A stretch of DNA of 64,000 bases from Ligustrum vulgare (GCA_963555705.1 OY743176.1:43291026-43355025); one strand, 5' to 3'. Shown: positions 1 through 10,082, counted from the stretch's first letter. Made by a program: numbers and translations. The notes: generated by a model from the sequence alone, not told the origin.

Positions 1-235
1 ATGGGAAAAATGTGTCGTTAAAAAATGGTTTGAAGAAACGTGTTGTTTAAAAATAAGTTTGTCAAACAGATTCAACACTTGAGCCAAGAATGACTCTTAT
101 ATATATTACGGTTTCACAAGGAAGGCAACTTTTTTAGCATCAGCATCTTTTGCTGCTGATCCAGGAAAGGAAACTCATCAATGGGCTTGATTTAGAAGTA
201 TTGGTCTTAAATAAAAAGCAAGAAAGAGTGGTTAC
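1..235 (-). other. SWEET gene intron 3, 5' part
   Basis: The donor GT lies at 235-234 on the minus strand, directly after exon 3. No further exon with SWEET features is visible down to base 1. The next exon (second MtN3 repeat) must lie outside the window or be lost. Confidence 0.6.
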
Positions 236-452
236 CCTATTCCTCTTTGTGGTGTAAATGGTGAAAATGGTTAGATAAATGAACTCCAAGGCAAGGCCAA
301 TGCCGTTGATGGTGATTACAAGAGTACTGTCAGGATGCACCAGTGGTATACCATAGAAGATCCAGAAAAGGCAGTTCATAACACAGGCCAGATATGGATA
401 TGGATGAAACTCCTCTGTGGTTTTGTTTTTCCATATTCTAAAAAAAGTTGGC
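236..452 (-). CDS. SWEET sugar transporter, coding exon 3
   Basis: This 217-nt exon encodes most of the first MtN3/saliva triple-helix bundle of a SWEET uniporter, which moves sugars across plasma or vacuolar membranes. Visible family landmarks are PTFFRIWKNKTTEEF, then PYLACVMNCLFWIFYG, then HPDSTLVITINGIG and a third hydrophobic helix ending in basic TTKRNR. It begins after a TGCAG acceptor (457-453) and ends at AGG before GT. Its first base completes the split alanine codon from exon 2. No stop or frameshift is seen. The motif HPDSTLVITINGIG resembles clade II SWEETs (SWEET4-8), which is an inference from remembered family patterns. The gene is read right to left, and its second half is outside the window. 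Confidence 0.93.
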
Positions 453-589
453 CTGCAAAAGTAATTTGTTTAGAATCATGCTACCGTACATAGTAGTTTA
501 TCAATTGAGTTACATATACATGATTTGACAAATATCCATCAACTTACTCATCACACCATTTTCAAAATAAACAACTACAAACCTGCCAA

Positions 590-789
590 CAGGGGTGGAT
601 CTACCTCATGGCGATGTAGGTCGCCGCCCGTGTTGGATTCGGCGAAAAAATAAATTTAATTAGATTTTTTTGTATATTTTGGACTACGACTAAAAAAATA
701 CAGTTATTTTTACCGAAGTCAGCCCTAACAGGAATTTTTTTTTTATTGATGTCTACTCGAGCTGAACAGATTTTCTGGATCCGCCACTA
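590..789. mobile_element. hAT-like MITE in SWEET intron 2
   Basis: A 200-bp segment has imperfect terminal inverted repeats: it starts CAGGGGTGGATCTA, and its reverse complement starts TAGTGGCGGATCCA. The flanks CTGCCAA (583-589) and CTTCCAA (790-796) look like a decayed 7-8-bp target duplication, as in hAT elements. There is no coding capacity. It lies inside intron 2 of the SWEET gene and is removed by splicing. Confidence 0.6.
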
Positions 790-1178
790 CTTCCAATGCA
801 TCAATTGGTAACCAATCTGAACATTATTATGTACAAATAGATTAATTCATTTGTTCATTTGATGCTAATTTTATCCATTAAGTATTTGACCGTGGTTTTA
901 TTCACATTGGTTTTGTTTGGAGAAAATTTTAATTAAAACTTTTAATTAACAAACATGAGCACTTGAGATTATCAAGAACAAGAACAAAAAAGTAGATTCA
1001 TTTAATTTAAAGCAATTTCCAATTACTTAAAGAAGCAGATTAAAAAAGTATTACGGCCATTGTCAATTACAGAAGCAGATTCTGAATATACAAGTAGATA
1101 GTATCTGGAAACATCCATGCAAGAACAACAGAAATATGCGTAACAAACTTTTATCCAATTGCATGTGTGCGTGTGTTT

Positions 1179-1180
<2 letters not shown>

Positions 1181-1220
<40 letters not shown>
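1181..1220. repeat. (GA)20 microsatellite
   Basis: A perfect GA run. On the gene strand it is a CT tract beginning a few bases inside intron 2 of the SWEET gene, just after the exon 2 donor. Length variation there could affect splicing (inference). Confidence 0.95.
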
Positions 1221-1223
<3 letters not shown>

Positions 1224-1224
1224 C

Positions 1225-1261
1225 GCTGGGGAGATAAACAGGCAGAATGAAATCACATTCC
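1225..1261 (-). CDS. SWEET sugar transporter, coding exon 2 (37 nt)
   Basis: This micro-exon encodes GNVISFCLFISP plus two bases of the next codon. It covers the end of the first membrane helix and the conserved SP before PTF. A poly-T tract and GTAG acceptor precede it on the minus strand, and GTAATC follows as donor. Two bases from this exon join the final G of exon 1 to make glycine, and its last GC joins the first G of exon 3. Both joins keep the frame and restore the SWEET consensus GNVISF...SPxPTF. It is too short for simple ORF finding and was found by matching the family pattern and splice sites. Confidence 0.9.
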
Positions 1262-1792
1262 CTACAAAAAAAAAAAAAAAATTAATAATAATAATAATAA
1301 TTAAAAAAAAAAAAAAGAATCAAAATTGTTGATCTATCAAATTATCAGTAAAATGATTAAATGAATCAAAACCAGCAAGATATAACCCATTCAAAATATG
1401 TATTAATAAAAAATACACACACAAAACAAGTGTATTTGTGAGGATTGTGAATAAGCAACGAGTACAATCTCATGTAGATTGTATGTTTACATAAACGTAT
1501 AATACACGAACACAGTACTGATGAACGGAGCTAAAAATCCCAAATAAATTTCACGTTCTAAGAAAATATGTCAATATATATTGTGTGTGTATAGACACAA
1601 ATATACATTCACATGCTGATTATTGGAGCAAAGAATTAGAAAAAATTCACGTTCTATGCAAATATTCGCATATACAACTATACAAGTAAATGAAGCAAAA
1701 ACTCAAAATAAATTTCATGTTTCAATGGAGATAGCTAGCAAACAAATTTATATACGTAGAGTACAGGAAAGAAAACAATATCAAATGCAAAC

Positions 1793-1841
1793 CAATGACG
1801 CCAATGATCGTGCGAGCAAGTGCCTCTCTTTCGTGGGTCAT
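1793..1841 (-). CDS. SWEET sugar transporter, first coding exon
   Basis: The exon starts at ATG (1841-1839) and encodes MTHEREALARTIIGVI plus the first base of glycine, then a GTTTGC donor. The short hydrophilic N-terminus followed by ARTIIGVIGN is normal for SWEETs. An in-frame ATG further upstream (about 1952) is rejected because it lies above the TATA box and would add an atypical extension. Exons 1-3 together give 303 nt, 101 codons, with no defect, so the gene may be functional. Confidence 0.88.
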
Positions 1842-1940
1842 CTTCTTCGCAATTACACAATTGCAGTAGAGACTAGAGAGAGTTGCAGAGGGAGAAAAAG
1901 ATGAAAATAAATGTGATTTGTGTGATCGAAGCGGGAGAGA

Positions 1941-1947
1941 TTTTATA
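1941..1947 (-). promoter_or_regulatory. TATA box of the SWEET gene
   Basis: TATAAAA on the minus strand lies about 100 bp upstream of the chosen ATG, leaving room for a leader of about 70 bases. The leader region (1842-1930) is purine/pyrimidine-biased, as plant leaders often are. Confidence 0.6.
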
Positions 1948-2231
1948 CACACATACCTACATATACCACACGTAAACCAACACGGAGTTATTTAGTCCGA
2001 CTGAGTCACATAATCACTGCATAACTAACTAACTAACTTCAAATAAAATCTTAACAGAACCATCTTTTTCCTTAATAAATTAGGATTATCAGATTATATA
2101 ATTCGAATTTCTTGTAAGTTGATATTATTGATTTTACTTTTTATTTTTTTCTATTATTAGTAAACAAAAATTCTATTTGTATAAATAGGTTGACAAAAAG
2201 TTGTGATAGCGAAATTGTGAATGTTGACGTT

Positions 2232-2583
2232 AAATTTGGTTCGTTTGATTTCGTTGTTAGATGGAATTCATTTTTTTCGTCTTGTCTCGTTTACCATACT
2301 TTTCCTTTAGAACAAAGAAAATGTTTTCCTTAAGTGCTTGTTTGGTAATGTGATTTTTAGAAGTTTTTGCGATTTTTTTTTAATGGATGTGTGGTTTAAA
2401 AATGTTTGAAAAGTAAAAAATTGTAAGTTCAACTAAAGATGAATTGTTGAGATAGAGTTTGAAAAATTGTAGTGAAAATTTTCATTCTATCAAACAAGCT
2501 CTAAGTATAATTGAGAATACATTTTTCACCCTCACCAAGTCTTCAAATGTCAATTTCATCTTAAATCAAACGTACCAAAATTT
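2232..2583. mobile_element. Small MITE with a second MITE-like insert
   Basis: Terminal inverted repeats pair AAATTTGGTTCGTTTGATTT on the left with a near copy read from the right end (TTTTGGTACGTTTGATTT). Inside, 2331-2504 is itself bounded by inverted ends AGTGCTTGTTTGGTA and AGAGCTTGTTTGATA. There is no coding potential. The terminal pattern resembles the Harbinger-type MITEs at 38186 and 48331, but a clean target duplication is not visible. Confidence 0.5.
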
Positions 2584-3111
2584 CTTGAATTCTTGACAAT
2601 TCAATTCTCGGAATCATTTTCTTTCCACTCAAGCTCCATACTTGCAAGCGACCCAAAAGATTATAAAATATACTTAATCTTATTCAATGGACATTACAAA
2701 GAAAAGTTGATGTTTTAAATAGTGAAAAAATTTTCTGAACAATGTATGGTTAAAAATTATAGATAAATTTTGGGTTTATGTATATAATATTTTATGGACA
2801 ATTATATTGGCAACACAAAAATTAATTTCTACACCACTTTTTTAATTATATTCCTTATTTGAAAAAAAAAAGAAACTAAGAAAATGACATATACAGCCCT
2901 TTAATTTTATCTCATGATTCTTTTTTCTTAGAAATTTTCCCACGAATTTCTACCTACACCACATTTGTCTTCCTTGTAATCAAAACCATTTGTGACATCT
3001 TCTCCTTATGAAAAATATGTAACCTAGTACCAAGTTTATGCTTATCCTCGATACTCATTTCCCTCTTATTCGGATCCTTCGTTCTAGGTTTTGGCTGCTT
3101 CACCGTACCTT
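2584..3111. other. Unassigned AT-rich intergenic DNA
   Basis: I see no gene, motif or repeat here. Short open frames at its right end run into the LTR starting at 3112 and are not credible genes. Confidence 0.5.
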
Positions 3112-3981
3112 TGATGTGGATTTTTATTGCAAGTGTACAATGTTGCAATCAAGTAATAAAGTGAATTTTTTGAGCCCAAGTTATCGTCTCATGAGGATTG
3201 TAATTAAGTACCTAAATATATTAGTTTTTGCCTTATTTGAATAGTCAAATTGTGATGAATAGTCTAAAATGAAATAGAAAATTAAACTGAATAAAAAAAG
3301 AAAAGAAAAGACATTTAGATATTCTAAATTGATGTTTGTAAGTATTGGGACATTCGATTTCATATAGTCAATGCTTTTAATTCCAATTGTCAAGTTTTAT
3401 TCCTATTAGTGTGCTAGATCGAATTCACTTATGTATTTGAAATTGTTGACCTATGGTTAAATTAACCTTATTGTTTTGATCATAACAAATAAGAATATAT
3501 TGTGTTATTAACAAGTGTGCTTCAAGTATTTCATGTAATGATAAATATTCAAAGCACTCTATGTTCAAATCGTCTCTCAAAGATATAAATCAAAACTATA
3601 TGATCAAGCACATGAGACGCAAAGAAGATCATGAAAGAATTGAAGATATTCAAGATCAAAATTAAAGTTGAAAAGTATGACATAAAGATCAAGAATTCAA
3701 GCATACAAGATTATAGTTCAAGTTCAAGAGTTGATTTAACCTATGTAAAGGTATAACACTCTCAATTTTTAGCGATGAAATTCAAAGAGCTCGAAAATGA
3801 TTTTTATGCATCAAGAAACTTACTTGAAAATTCATCATTTGCATAAAATATTTTTATCTAAGTCAATATTGCTTTTCATATGTTATTTGATCTTAAATCA
3901 TGATTATACTATATTAAACCACTTTGAAAAACAAGTTAGAAACCTAAAAATCGTACATTTTCATGTTTTTCAAAAGTCAAT

Positions 3982-4087
3982 TTTCGGTCAACCGAAATTG
4001 GTCAGCCGGAAGTTCAACGGTTGAAAATGTGTAACGGCTATATGCATGTTTCGGTCGACCGAAACTCCAGAAATGGTCAACCGAAAG
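3982..4087. repeat. Palindrome group in the copia solo LTR
   Basis: TTTCGGTCAACCGAAA (3982-3997) is followed by a weaker GGTCAGCCGGAA. A perfect 16-bp palindrome TTTCGGTCGACCGAAA (4049-4064) is followed nine bases later by GGTCAACCGAAAG. The arrangement is two pairs of CG-centred palindromes in an otherwise AT-rich LTR, like those in several other LTR families here. Confidence 0.8.
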
Positions 4088-4791
4088 TTGCTGAATTTGA
4101 ATATCTTGATCTAGAAATAGCCATCTCATTTACATTCATTTTGAACAACATAGAAAAGATTTTATAGAAACTTTCTTGTGAAAATTCATTGTTCTTACTT
4201 GGTTTATATTCATCTATTATTATTATAAAACTTTGATTGATTTAAACTTTGTTTTATCAAATTCATCAAAGTTTTTGGAATAAAGTTTTGTGAAGATTCT
4301 TGGTTTTATATTGTTTAAACTTCTTCAACATCTTCACATTATATTGGAATTGAAGTGTAAGTCTCTCTTTGTTCTAAACTTGTTTTAATCTTTTAAAAGA
4401 GAGAAATTCCAATTAAGGAACTTTGATTATTTGTGCTACATTTTTCATTATCATTTGATTCATCAAAGTTCCATTGCCTAAACACTTTGAGCTTAACTCA
4501 TTGTTAATTATTCAAGTGTGGCATCTCTTGGTACTTAATTTGATTCAATATTTTAACAAGAGATTATTTGAAAATCTTTTTTTGATTGTATTGAACTTTT
4601 CATTATCATTTGCATCAAAAAATTTCTCTAACACTCGAGCTTAATTCATTCTATTTATTAAAGTGTTAGCCTAACTCTCTCAGTACTTTATTTGAGTATA
4701 TCATTTGTCAAGAGAGTTATTTCAATTGTAAATTCAATTCATTATATCTTGTGGTTTCGAGAGCCTTGTGAAAACTCGATTGTTGGTTAAG

Positions 4792-4880
4792 GGTAGGTGC
4801 TCCTTGTTGTAAGTCACCTAAGGATAAGTGCTCCTTATTGTAAGTCACCTAAGGATAAGTGCTCCTTATTGTAAGTCACC
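4792..4880 (+). repeat. 31-bp tandem repeat, three copies
   Basis: The phrase GTGCTCCTTATTGTAAGTCA recurs three times with a 31-bp period within the copia LTR. The first copy differs by a few bases. Confidence 0.85.
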
Positions 4881-5239
4881 AATATAGTGGATTTCTCCTT
4901 ACTCGTGACGGAGAGCTCGGTAACGGGGGACGTAGATCACATTGGTTGATTGAACCTCCTTAAATCGCGTTTGCATTCTCTTATCCCTTTTTACTTACTT
5001 ACATTGCACTTACTCTATTCTATCAATTTATATAATGCAACACTATATCTAAGTGCTATACTTGCTTTATCAATCAAGTTTACACATTTATAGAACACTA
5101 CATTGATAGTTAAGTTACTTGCAACACTAAGTGCTCATAATTATACCTATTGATTTTTAAGTTTGATATTATTTATCGAAAAAGTTTTATAAACCAATTC
5201 ACCCCCCTCTTGGTTAGTTTACTCTTGGGCTAACATAAA

Positions 5240-5720
5240 TTTCTCTCTCGAGTTTAAATCAACTCTACATAATTAGTCAACCGTGTTTCTAGACTACGGG
5301 TCATAATATTTAGGTGAATGGAACCCAAGAATTCATGTAGCTATCACAATAATAACAAATGTATATCTCTATCGTTCATCTAATTAGCGCGTTTTATTCC
5401 TAGATTTATGTTGTTAGCTCACCTCTTGAATTATGAAAATAACTCATTAAATCAATAAATCAATTGACTTCACATATGCATATAAAATTCTCTCTTGATT
5501 TTAAATCAACTCTATCCAATTAAATCAACCGTATATCTCTATAGAATGTCAGAATTATTCCTTAACTAATTGCATGAAATACAAGAATTCTCATAATGAC
5601 TGCAGTAATAACAAAAGTACATGTTTATCTCTTGTTCAATTACCGAATTTTATTCCGAAGTCTAGTTTATTAGCTCACCTCTCGAATTATGAAAATAAAT
5701 CACCAAATCATGAATCAATG
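5240..5720 (-). repeat. Duplicated ~240-bp module within the Athila-like LTR
   Basis: Two diverged tandem copies, about 5240-5460 and 5470-5720, share the same order of phrases on the minus strand: TTTTCATAATTC, GAGAGGTGAGCTAA, a GAGATA(A/T)AC block, then GTAGAGTTGATTT. The plus-strand remnant at 9500-9730 has one copy only. The duplication helps explain why this LTR is longer than its relatives. Confidence 0.65.
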
Positions 5721-6612
5721 ACCAGTTAAATCATGAATTAAACTCAAAAATAAAATCAACACATGTAAAGAATAATTAAAACATCGGAGTTTGGAATTAA
5801 AATAACTGACTAGGCTACGTTGTTCATCCTATGTAACACTCCAAATTTTTGTAGAATATAATTATTTAACGATTTTATACTTTATGTCTTTTAATAATTT
5901 TGAAGAGATGAAGGACTAAAATGTTTTATTTTTTGTCGACAAATTTATTTGGGCCAAATTAATAATTATTGATATGATGATAATTAGTCTATCGATATTA
6001 TACTCATTTTGTAGATCGTAATTAATTAGGAGTCTTTATTCAAGAAAAAGTTATTTTTGACAAAAATACGTAAAGTTATAATTGATGAACGAATATAAGT
6101 TTAAATGAATTGTTATTTATCCTTTTAGTTTCAAAAATTAATAGTTAAATGAATTGTTATTTATCCTTTTAGTTTCAAAAATTCTTTTCTTAGTCTCTCA
6201 CGAAAATTTCACGAGAATTAAGCTATACCAATCATATTCAACTGTCTATATTTACCTTTATCCTATTTATGTGTACATGGATAATTATTATCATTGTTTT
6301 AGAACTAAATAAATTTTATGCGTGATTTTATCAATAAATTCTATCAAAAAGTCAAGATGAATCACTACACAAAATATACTTTCTTGGCACCAGTTCACGT
6401 TTGCAAAAGAGTCAAAATTTCATAAATATTTAGAAGCATATTTTTAAGGCAATCAAATTCACGTTTTGAATATTCAACGTGCAATCATATTTCTTTCAAA
6501 ATCCGTTTGATCTATTGAGGTAGAATATCGAGACGCAGTGACTTTTCACCCGTTTAAATTATTTATCCATATTGTTGATTTATTATGCTTATGGAAGTAT
6601 ATGATATGATAT

Positions 6613-7340
6613 TGTAATACCAAGATCAAGAAAGCTTAAAAGATTTGATATGTACTACTCATACCTTCTTTTCGAGAAGTTTATCGTTAGAAACTTCAAA
6701 ATTAAGCGTGCTTGACTTGGAGCAATTCAATGATGGGTGACCCCTGAAAAGTTTCCTCGAGGAGCGTGCGAGTGAGAATAGAGTATGCTGAAAAGACCCA
6801 TGTTGGTACAGTGGGGACAATACGTCGTCATGTAACGGTCGGGACAGCCTCTTAAGTGGGACCCGGGTCTTTCCAAATGGTATCAAAGACAGTCGGGCAG
6901 CCAGAAATCGGAAACTAAGTGTTATGCAGGACAAAGTACTACGTCATAGGGCGGGGAGCACCTCTTGAACCCGTAGGAGCCACCTCTAGAATCCCAACGC
7001 CTGGCAACAGATCCTCAGATGGTTTAAGCACGACGAGGACGTCGCGAGTCTAAAGTGAGGTGATTGTAATACCCAGATTAGGAAAGCTTAAAAGATTTTA
7101 TAGGTACTACTCATACCAACAAGGTCCACCTTCTTTTCCGGAAGTCCATCGTTAGAAACTCCACAGTTAAGCGTGCTTGACTTGGAACGATTCTATGATG
7201 GATGACCCCTTGGGAAATTTTCTCGGGGAGCATGCGAGTGAGGACAAAGTATACTGAAAAAACTCATGTTGGTACAGTGAGACAGTACGTCGTCATCTGA
7301 CGGTCTGGACAGCCGGTTAAGTGGGACCAGGGTCTTTACA
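6613..7340 (+). mobile_element. Cassandra-type TRIM element 1
   Basis: The two LTRs are 6613-6875 and 7065-7340, each starting TGTAATACC and ending in CA. The internal part is only about 190 bp. It begins with a primer-binding site TGGTATCAAAGAC (initiator tRNA-Met type, one change) and holds no protein. The LTRs contain 5S-rRNA-like sequence. The 5' LTR has lost about 14 bp compared with the 3' LTR. The flanks GATAT and TATAT are a one-mismatch target duplication. Cassandra elements are nonautonomous and moved by other elements' enzymes. Confidence 0.9.
7100..7230 (+). other. 5S-rRNA-like segment in a Cassandra LTR
   Basis: The run CATCGTTAGAAACTCCACAG, then TTAAGCGTGCTTG, then GATGGATGACCCCTTGGGAA follows plant 5S rRNA from its middle to its end, including the internal promoter (box A and box C) region. 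It is embedded in an LTR and too diverged to be a working rRNA gene. The same segment occurs in the other three Cassandra LTRs here. Confidence 0.85.
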
Positions 7341-7866
7341 TATATGATGTTTATTATGGTATGGCCATCCGGTACGAAAGATATGATATGATTGAACTCT
7401 TACCGATTACTAAAGTTATGATGGCAGTATAATATTTTCGACACACGTTGAATTATTATACTTATGAAAGTTAAAGATATGATGACGGTTTGATATTTTG
7501 ACACATGCGTTAAATATATTTACTCAGGATAGAACCATAGTTTTCGTGTCCTACTAAGTATTCTCAAATACTCACTCCTATAATTTTACAGGATTGATCG
7601 GGTCGATTGGACTGTGGCGAAATGGTGAAGCGGACTGCCAAGGAGATTTGAAGAATTAAATGATTAAGTTTCAAATTTAAGTTCTATTTATTATTCTAAA
7701 CACGTTTAATTTGTCAAGTTATGTTTTTGGGATTTGGTTGTAAAGAATTTTAATTTCATGTTTGGCAAAACCATTTATTTTACGCTTCCGCATTTGTTTA
7801 AGAAAATCAAATAATTTTTAGTAACACTCCAGCGTTTTGAACAAAAAATTTTGGGGTGTTACAGAT

Positions 7867-8576
7867 TGTAATACCCAGGCCAGGAAAGCTTAAAATATTT
7901 GATAGCTACTACTTATACAAACAAGGTGCATCTTCTTTTCTGGAAGTCCATCGTTAGAAACTTCACAGTTAAGCGTACTTGGCTTGGAGCAATTTTTTTA
8001 TGGGTGACCTCCTGGGAAGTTTTCTCGAGGAGCGTGTCAGTGAGGACAAAACATGCTGAAAAGATCTATGTTGGTACAGTGTGGACAGTACGTCCTCATC
8101 TAACTGCCGGGACAGCCTGTTAAGTGGGACCCGTGTCATTACAAATGGTATCAGAGACGGTCGCCAACCGAAAATCGGGAACTAAGTGCTATGCCTTATG
8201 GCTGGAGACACCTCTATAATCCCAACGCCTGACAATTGATCCTTAGATGGTTTAAGCGCGACGAGGACGTCGCGAGTTTAACGGGGAGTGATTGTAACAC
8301 CCAGGCTAGGAAAGCTTAAAAGATTTGATAGGTACTACTCATACAAACAAGGTGCACCTTTTTTCTAGAAGTTCATCGTTAGAAACTCCACTGTTAAGCG
8401 TGCTTGGCTTGGAGCAATTCTTTGATGGGTGACCTCCTGGGAAGTTTTCTCAGGGAGCGTGCGAGTGAGGACAAAGAATGCAAAAAGATCCATATTGGTA
8501 CAGTGGGGATTGTACGTCGTCATCTAACGGTGGGATAACCCGTTAAGTGGGACCCGAGTCATTACATCCTAACATT
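7867..8576 (+). mobile_element. Cassandra-type TRIM element 2
   Basis: LTRs 7867-8143 and 8293-8576 (TGTAA(T/C)ACCC...CATTACA) flank an internal region of about 150 bp. It has a TGGTATCAGAGAC primer-binding site at 8146 and a GGGGAG purine tract just before the 3' LTR. 5S-like sequence (CAGTTAAGCGT, TGGGTGACCTCCTGGGAAGT) is well preserved. The short frame at 7899-8123 is a by-product of the 5S-like sequence, not a gene. Its flanks do not match each other: GAT precedes it and TCCTA follows. Confidence 0.9.
8146..8158 (+). promoter_or_regulatory. Primer-binding site of Cassandra element 2
   Basis: TGGTATCAGAGAC, two bases after the 5' LTR, complements the 3' end of initiator tRNA-Met apart from the last position or so. 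Confidence 0.85.
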
Positions 8577-8879
8577 AAAATATAATTACACATCATGTTT
8601 ATATAAGAAAAACAATATAAGCGTTCATTGAAAATAACATGAAAAATGGAAATCTTGTACCAAGAATCAATTCTTCAAGTAATCTCCAAGTCTCGCCCCT
8701 TACTTCGCTTCGATCTCCCAAGAATTTAACGTGAAAATTTGAGTTTTATGATGTTCTTAGGTGAGGCAAATGTCCAGAATTCGTGTCTCATACGTTGTAT
8801 ATATAGGTTTTGTGAATACCTACTAGAATAAGGGAGAAAACTTGATCAAAACCACGCAAAAAGCCCAATGAACGGCATA

Positions 8880-8980
8880 GTCGTAGAACAGCGCGATCAC
8901 GTGTTTAAATCTCGAGTTGATTTTTGACAACATCGCGCAACTACGCGGCTTTGTGGCGCTCGATCACATGGTTATAGAGT
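8880..8980. repeat. CG-rich half-palindromes in the minus Athila-like LTR
   Basis: GCGCGATCACGTG, CATCGCGCAACTACGCGGC and GCTCGATCACATGG cluster in an AT-rich LTR, next to the AAAAAGCCCA phrase that also flanks the palindrome groups at 61720 and 58980. The arms are decayed. Confidence 0.5.
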
Positions 8981-9386
8981 TCAGTGCAATTTTCAAATTT
9001 TAAATCTTTATAAGTAGATCATTGACTTTTATTTGAACTTTGGTCCTCCACTTTCAATTGAAGCATTTTGGTCCCCATACTTTAGAATCTTCTCAATTAG
9101 TTCGTTTCAACTCTCAACTTCTTCAATTGGGTTCTCCAAATCTCTATTTCTTCACTTTAGCACCATGCATGTTTCCTGATTGGCCTCTATAGCTCCCAAA
9201 TGTTCAATTTACCTTCAATTGTCATCCAATTGTGCATTATTTCCATCAATTGCTTCATTCACTTGATTTTGAGATATTTTACTTCAAAGTAAACAAATAA
9301 ACAAGAATTACGTAGAATTTATTCTAAAAAGACCATGTAATATTCTAATTTTGATATATAAATAAGTGTATAAAATATACTTGTCA

Positions 9387-10058
9387 ACAACAAATTAAAT
9401 AGTTTTGATATTCGATAAAGCTTAATTTTACTCTTTTAATTCTATAATTCTAGTTTTGCACTTTCGTTGTATGTGTTAATTTTATTTTGTGTTTAATGTA
9501 TGAATTAATTTATTGATTTAATGGGTTGTTTTCATAATCCGAGAGGTGAGCTAACAACCTAGATCTACGAATAAATCTGGTAATTGGACGAATGGTAGAG
9601 ATATACGTTTGTTATTATTGTGATAGCTACATGAATTCTTGTGTTCCATGCACCTAATTATTATGACTTGCTGTCTATAATCATAGTTGACTAATTAGGT
9701 AGAGTTGATTTAAACTTGAGAGAGGAATTTCATATGCATAAGTGAATTCGATCAGCACAATAATAGGAATAAAACTTGACAATTGAAATTAAAAGTATTG
9801 ACTATGTGAAATCGGATATCTCAATACTTAAAGACATCAATTTAGAATATCTAAATGTCTTTTCTTTCTTTTGCTTTTATTCAGTTTAATTTTCTATTTT
9901 ATTCTAGATAATTCATCACAATTTGACTGTTCAACTAAGGCGAGAACTAACATATTTTGGTATTTAATTACAATCCTCATGGGACGATAACTCGACTCAA
10001 AAAGTCCACTTTATTACTTGATTGAGACATTTTACCCTTGCAATAAAAATCCACATCA
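9387..10058 (+). mobile_element. Truncated plus-strand Athila-like 5' LTR
   Basis: It matches the distal part of the minus LTR (3112-5831) in opposite orientation and ends CCACATCA seven bases before a primer-binding site. Its upstream half (TGATAAGTG start, palindromes) is missing, and the minus LTR start abuts it directly at 9386/9387. Confidence 0.7.
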
Positions 10059-10064
10059 AGTTTT

Positions 10065-10082
10065 TAGTACCGTTGTTGGAGA
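10065..10082 (+). promoter_or_regulatory. Decayed primer-binding site (tRNA-Asp type)
   Basis: TAGTACCGTTGTTGGAGA aligns with TGGCGCCGTTGCCGGGGA, the site complementary to tRNA-Asp used by Athila-like elements (seen intact at 62762). About five changes are present. Confidence 0.6.

Larger units (their letters stand above)
3444..5235 (+). mobile_element. Solo Ty1/copia LTR
   Basis: It starts TGTTGACC, ends in CTAACA, and contains near its end the CACCCCCCTCTTGG stretch typical of SIRE/Maximus-type copia LTRs. The flanks GAAAT and TAAAT form a 5-bp target duplication with one mismatch. The interrupted host LTR can be read across it by comparison with the intact copy near 9740, which fixes both borders. 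There is no internal coding region, so it probably arose by LTR-LTR recombination. Confidence 0.85.
5832..7863 (+). mobile_element. Solo gypsy LTR (Tekay-like ends), carrying a Cassandra insert
   Basis: It starts TGTAACACTCCAAATTTTTG and ends in AACACTCC... GGGGTGTTACA, a pattern typical of plant chromovirus (Tekay/Del) LTRs. Cassandra element 1 interrupts it at 6613-7340, so the LTR itself is about 1.3 kb. The left flank TCCTA (5827-5831) is repeated not at its own right end but at 8577-8581, after Cassandra element 2. No internal coding region is present. Confidence 0.65.
3112..9386 (-). mobile_element. Athila-like LTR, minus orientation, split by two insertions
   Basis: Reading leftward, the LTR starts at 9386 with TGACAAGTATATTTTATACA, close to the starts at 61362 and (as complement) 59422. 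It runs to 8577, resumes at 5831-5236, resumes again at 3443, and ends with CCACATCA at 3112. The two gaps are a composite insertion (5832-8576) and a copia solo LTR (3444-5235). Its last third matches, in inverted orientation, the plus-strand LTR remnant at 9387-10058. Removing the insertions leaves about 1.74 kb. No primer-binding site follows its end and no purine tract precedes its start, so it is a solo or rearranged LTR. Confidence 0.75.

Noticed and set aside
1623..1904. Plus-strand open frame of 93 codons
   Set aside because: It lies antisense to the first exon, intron and leader of the SWEET gene and has no recognisable features.
7899..8123. Open frame in Cassandra element 2
   Set aside because: It is the translation of a 5S-rRNA-like LTR segment.
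7100..8420. A true 5S rRNA gene cluster
   Set aside because: The 5S-like blocks are diverged and each is bounded by LTR sequence with a primer-binding site between pairs, which identifies Cassandra.
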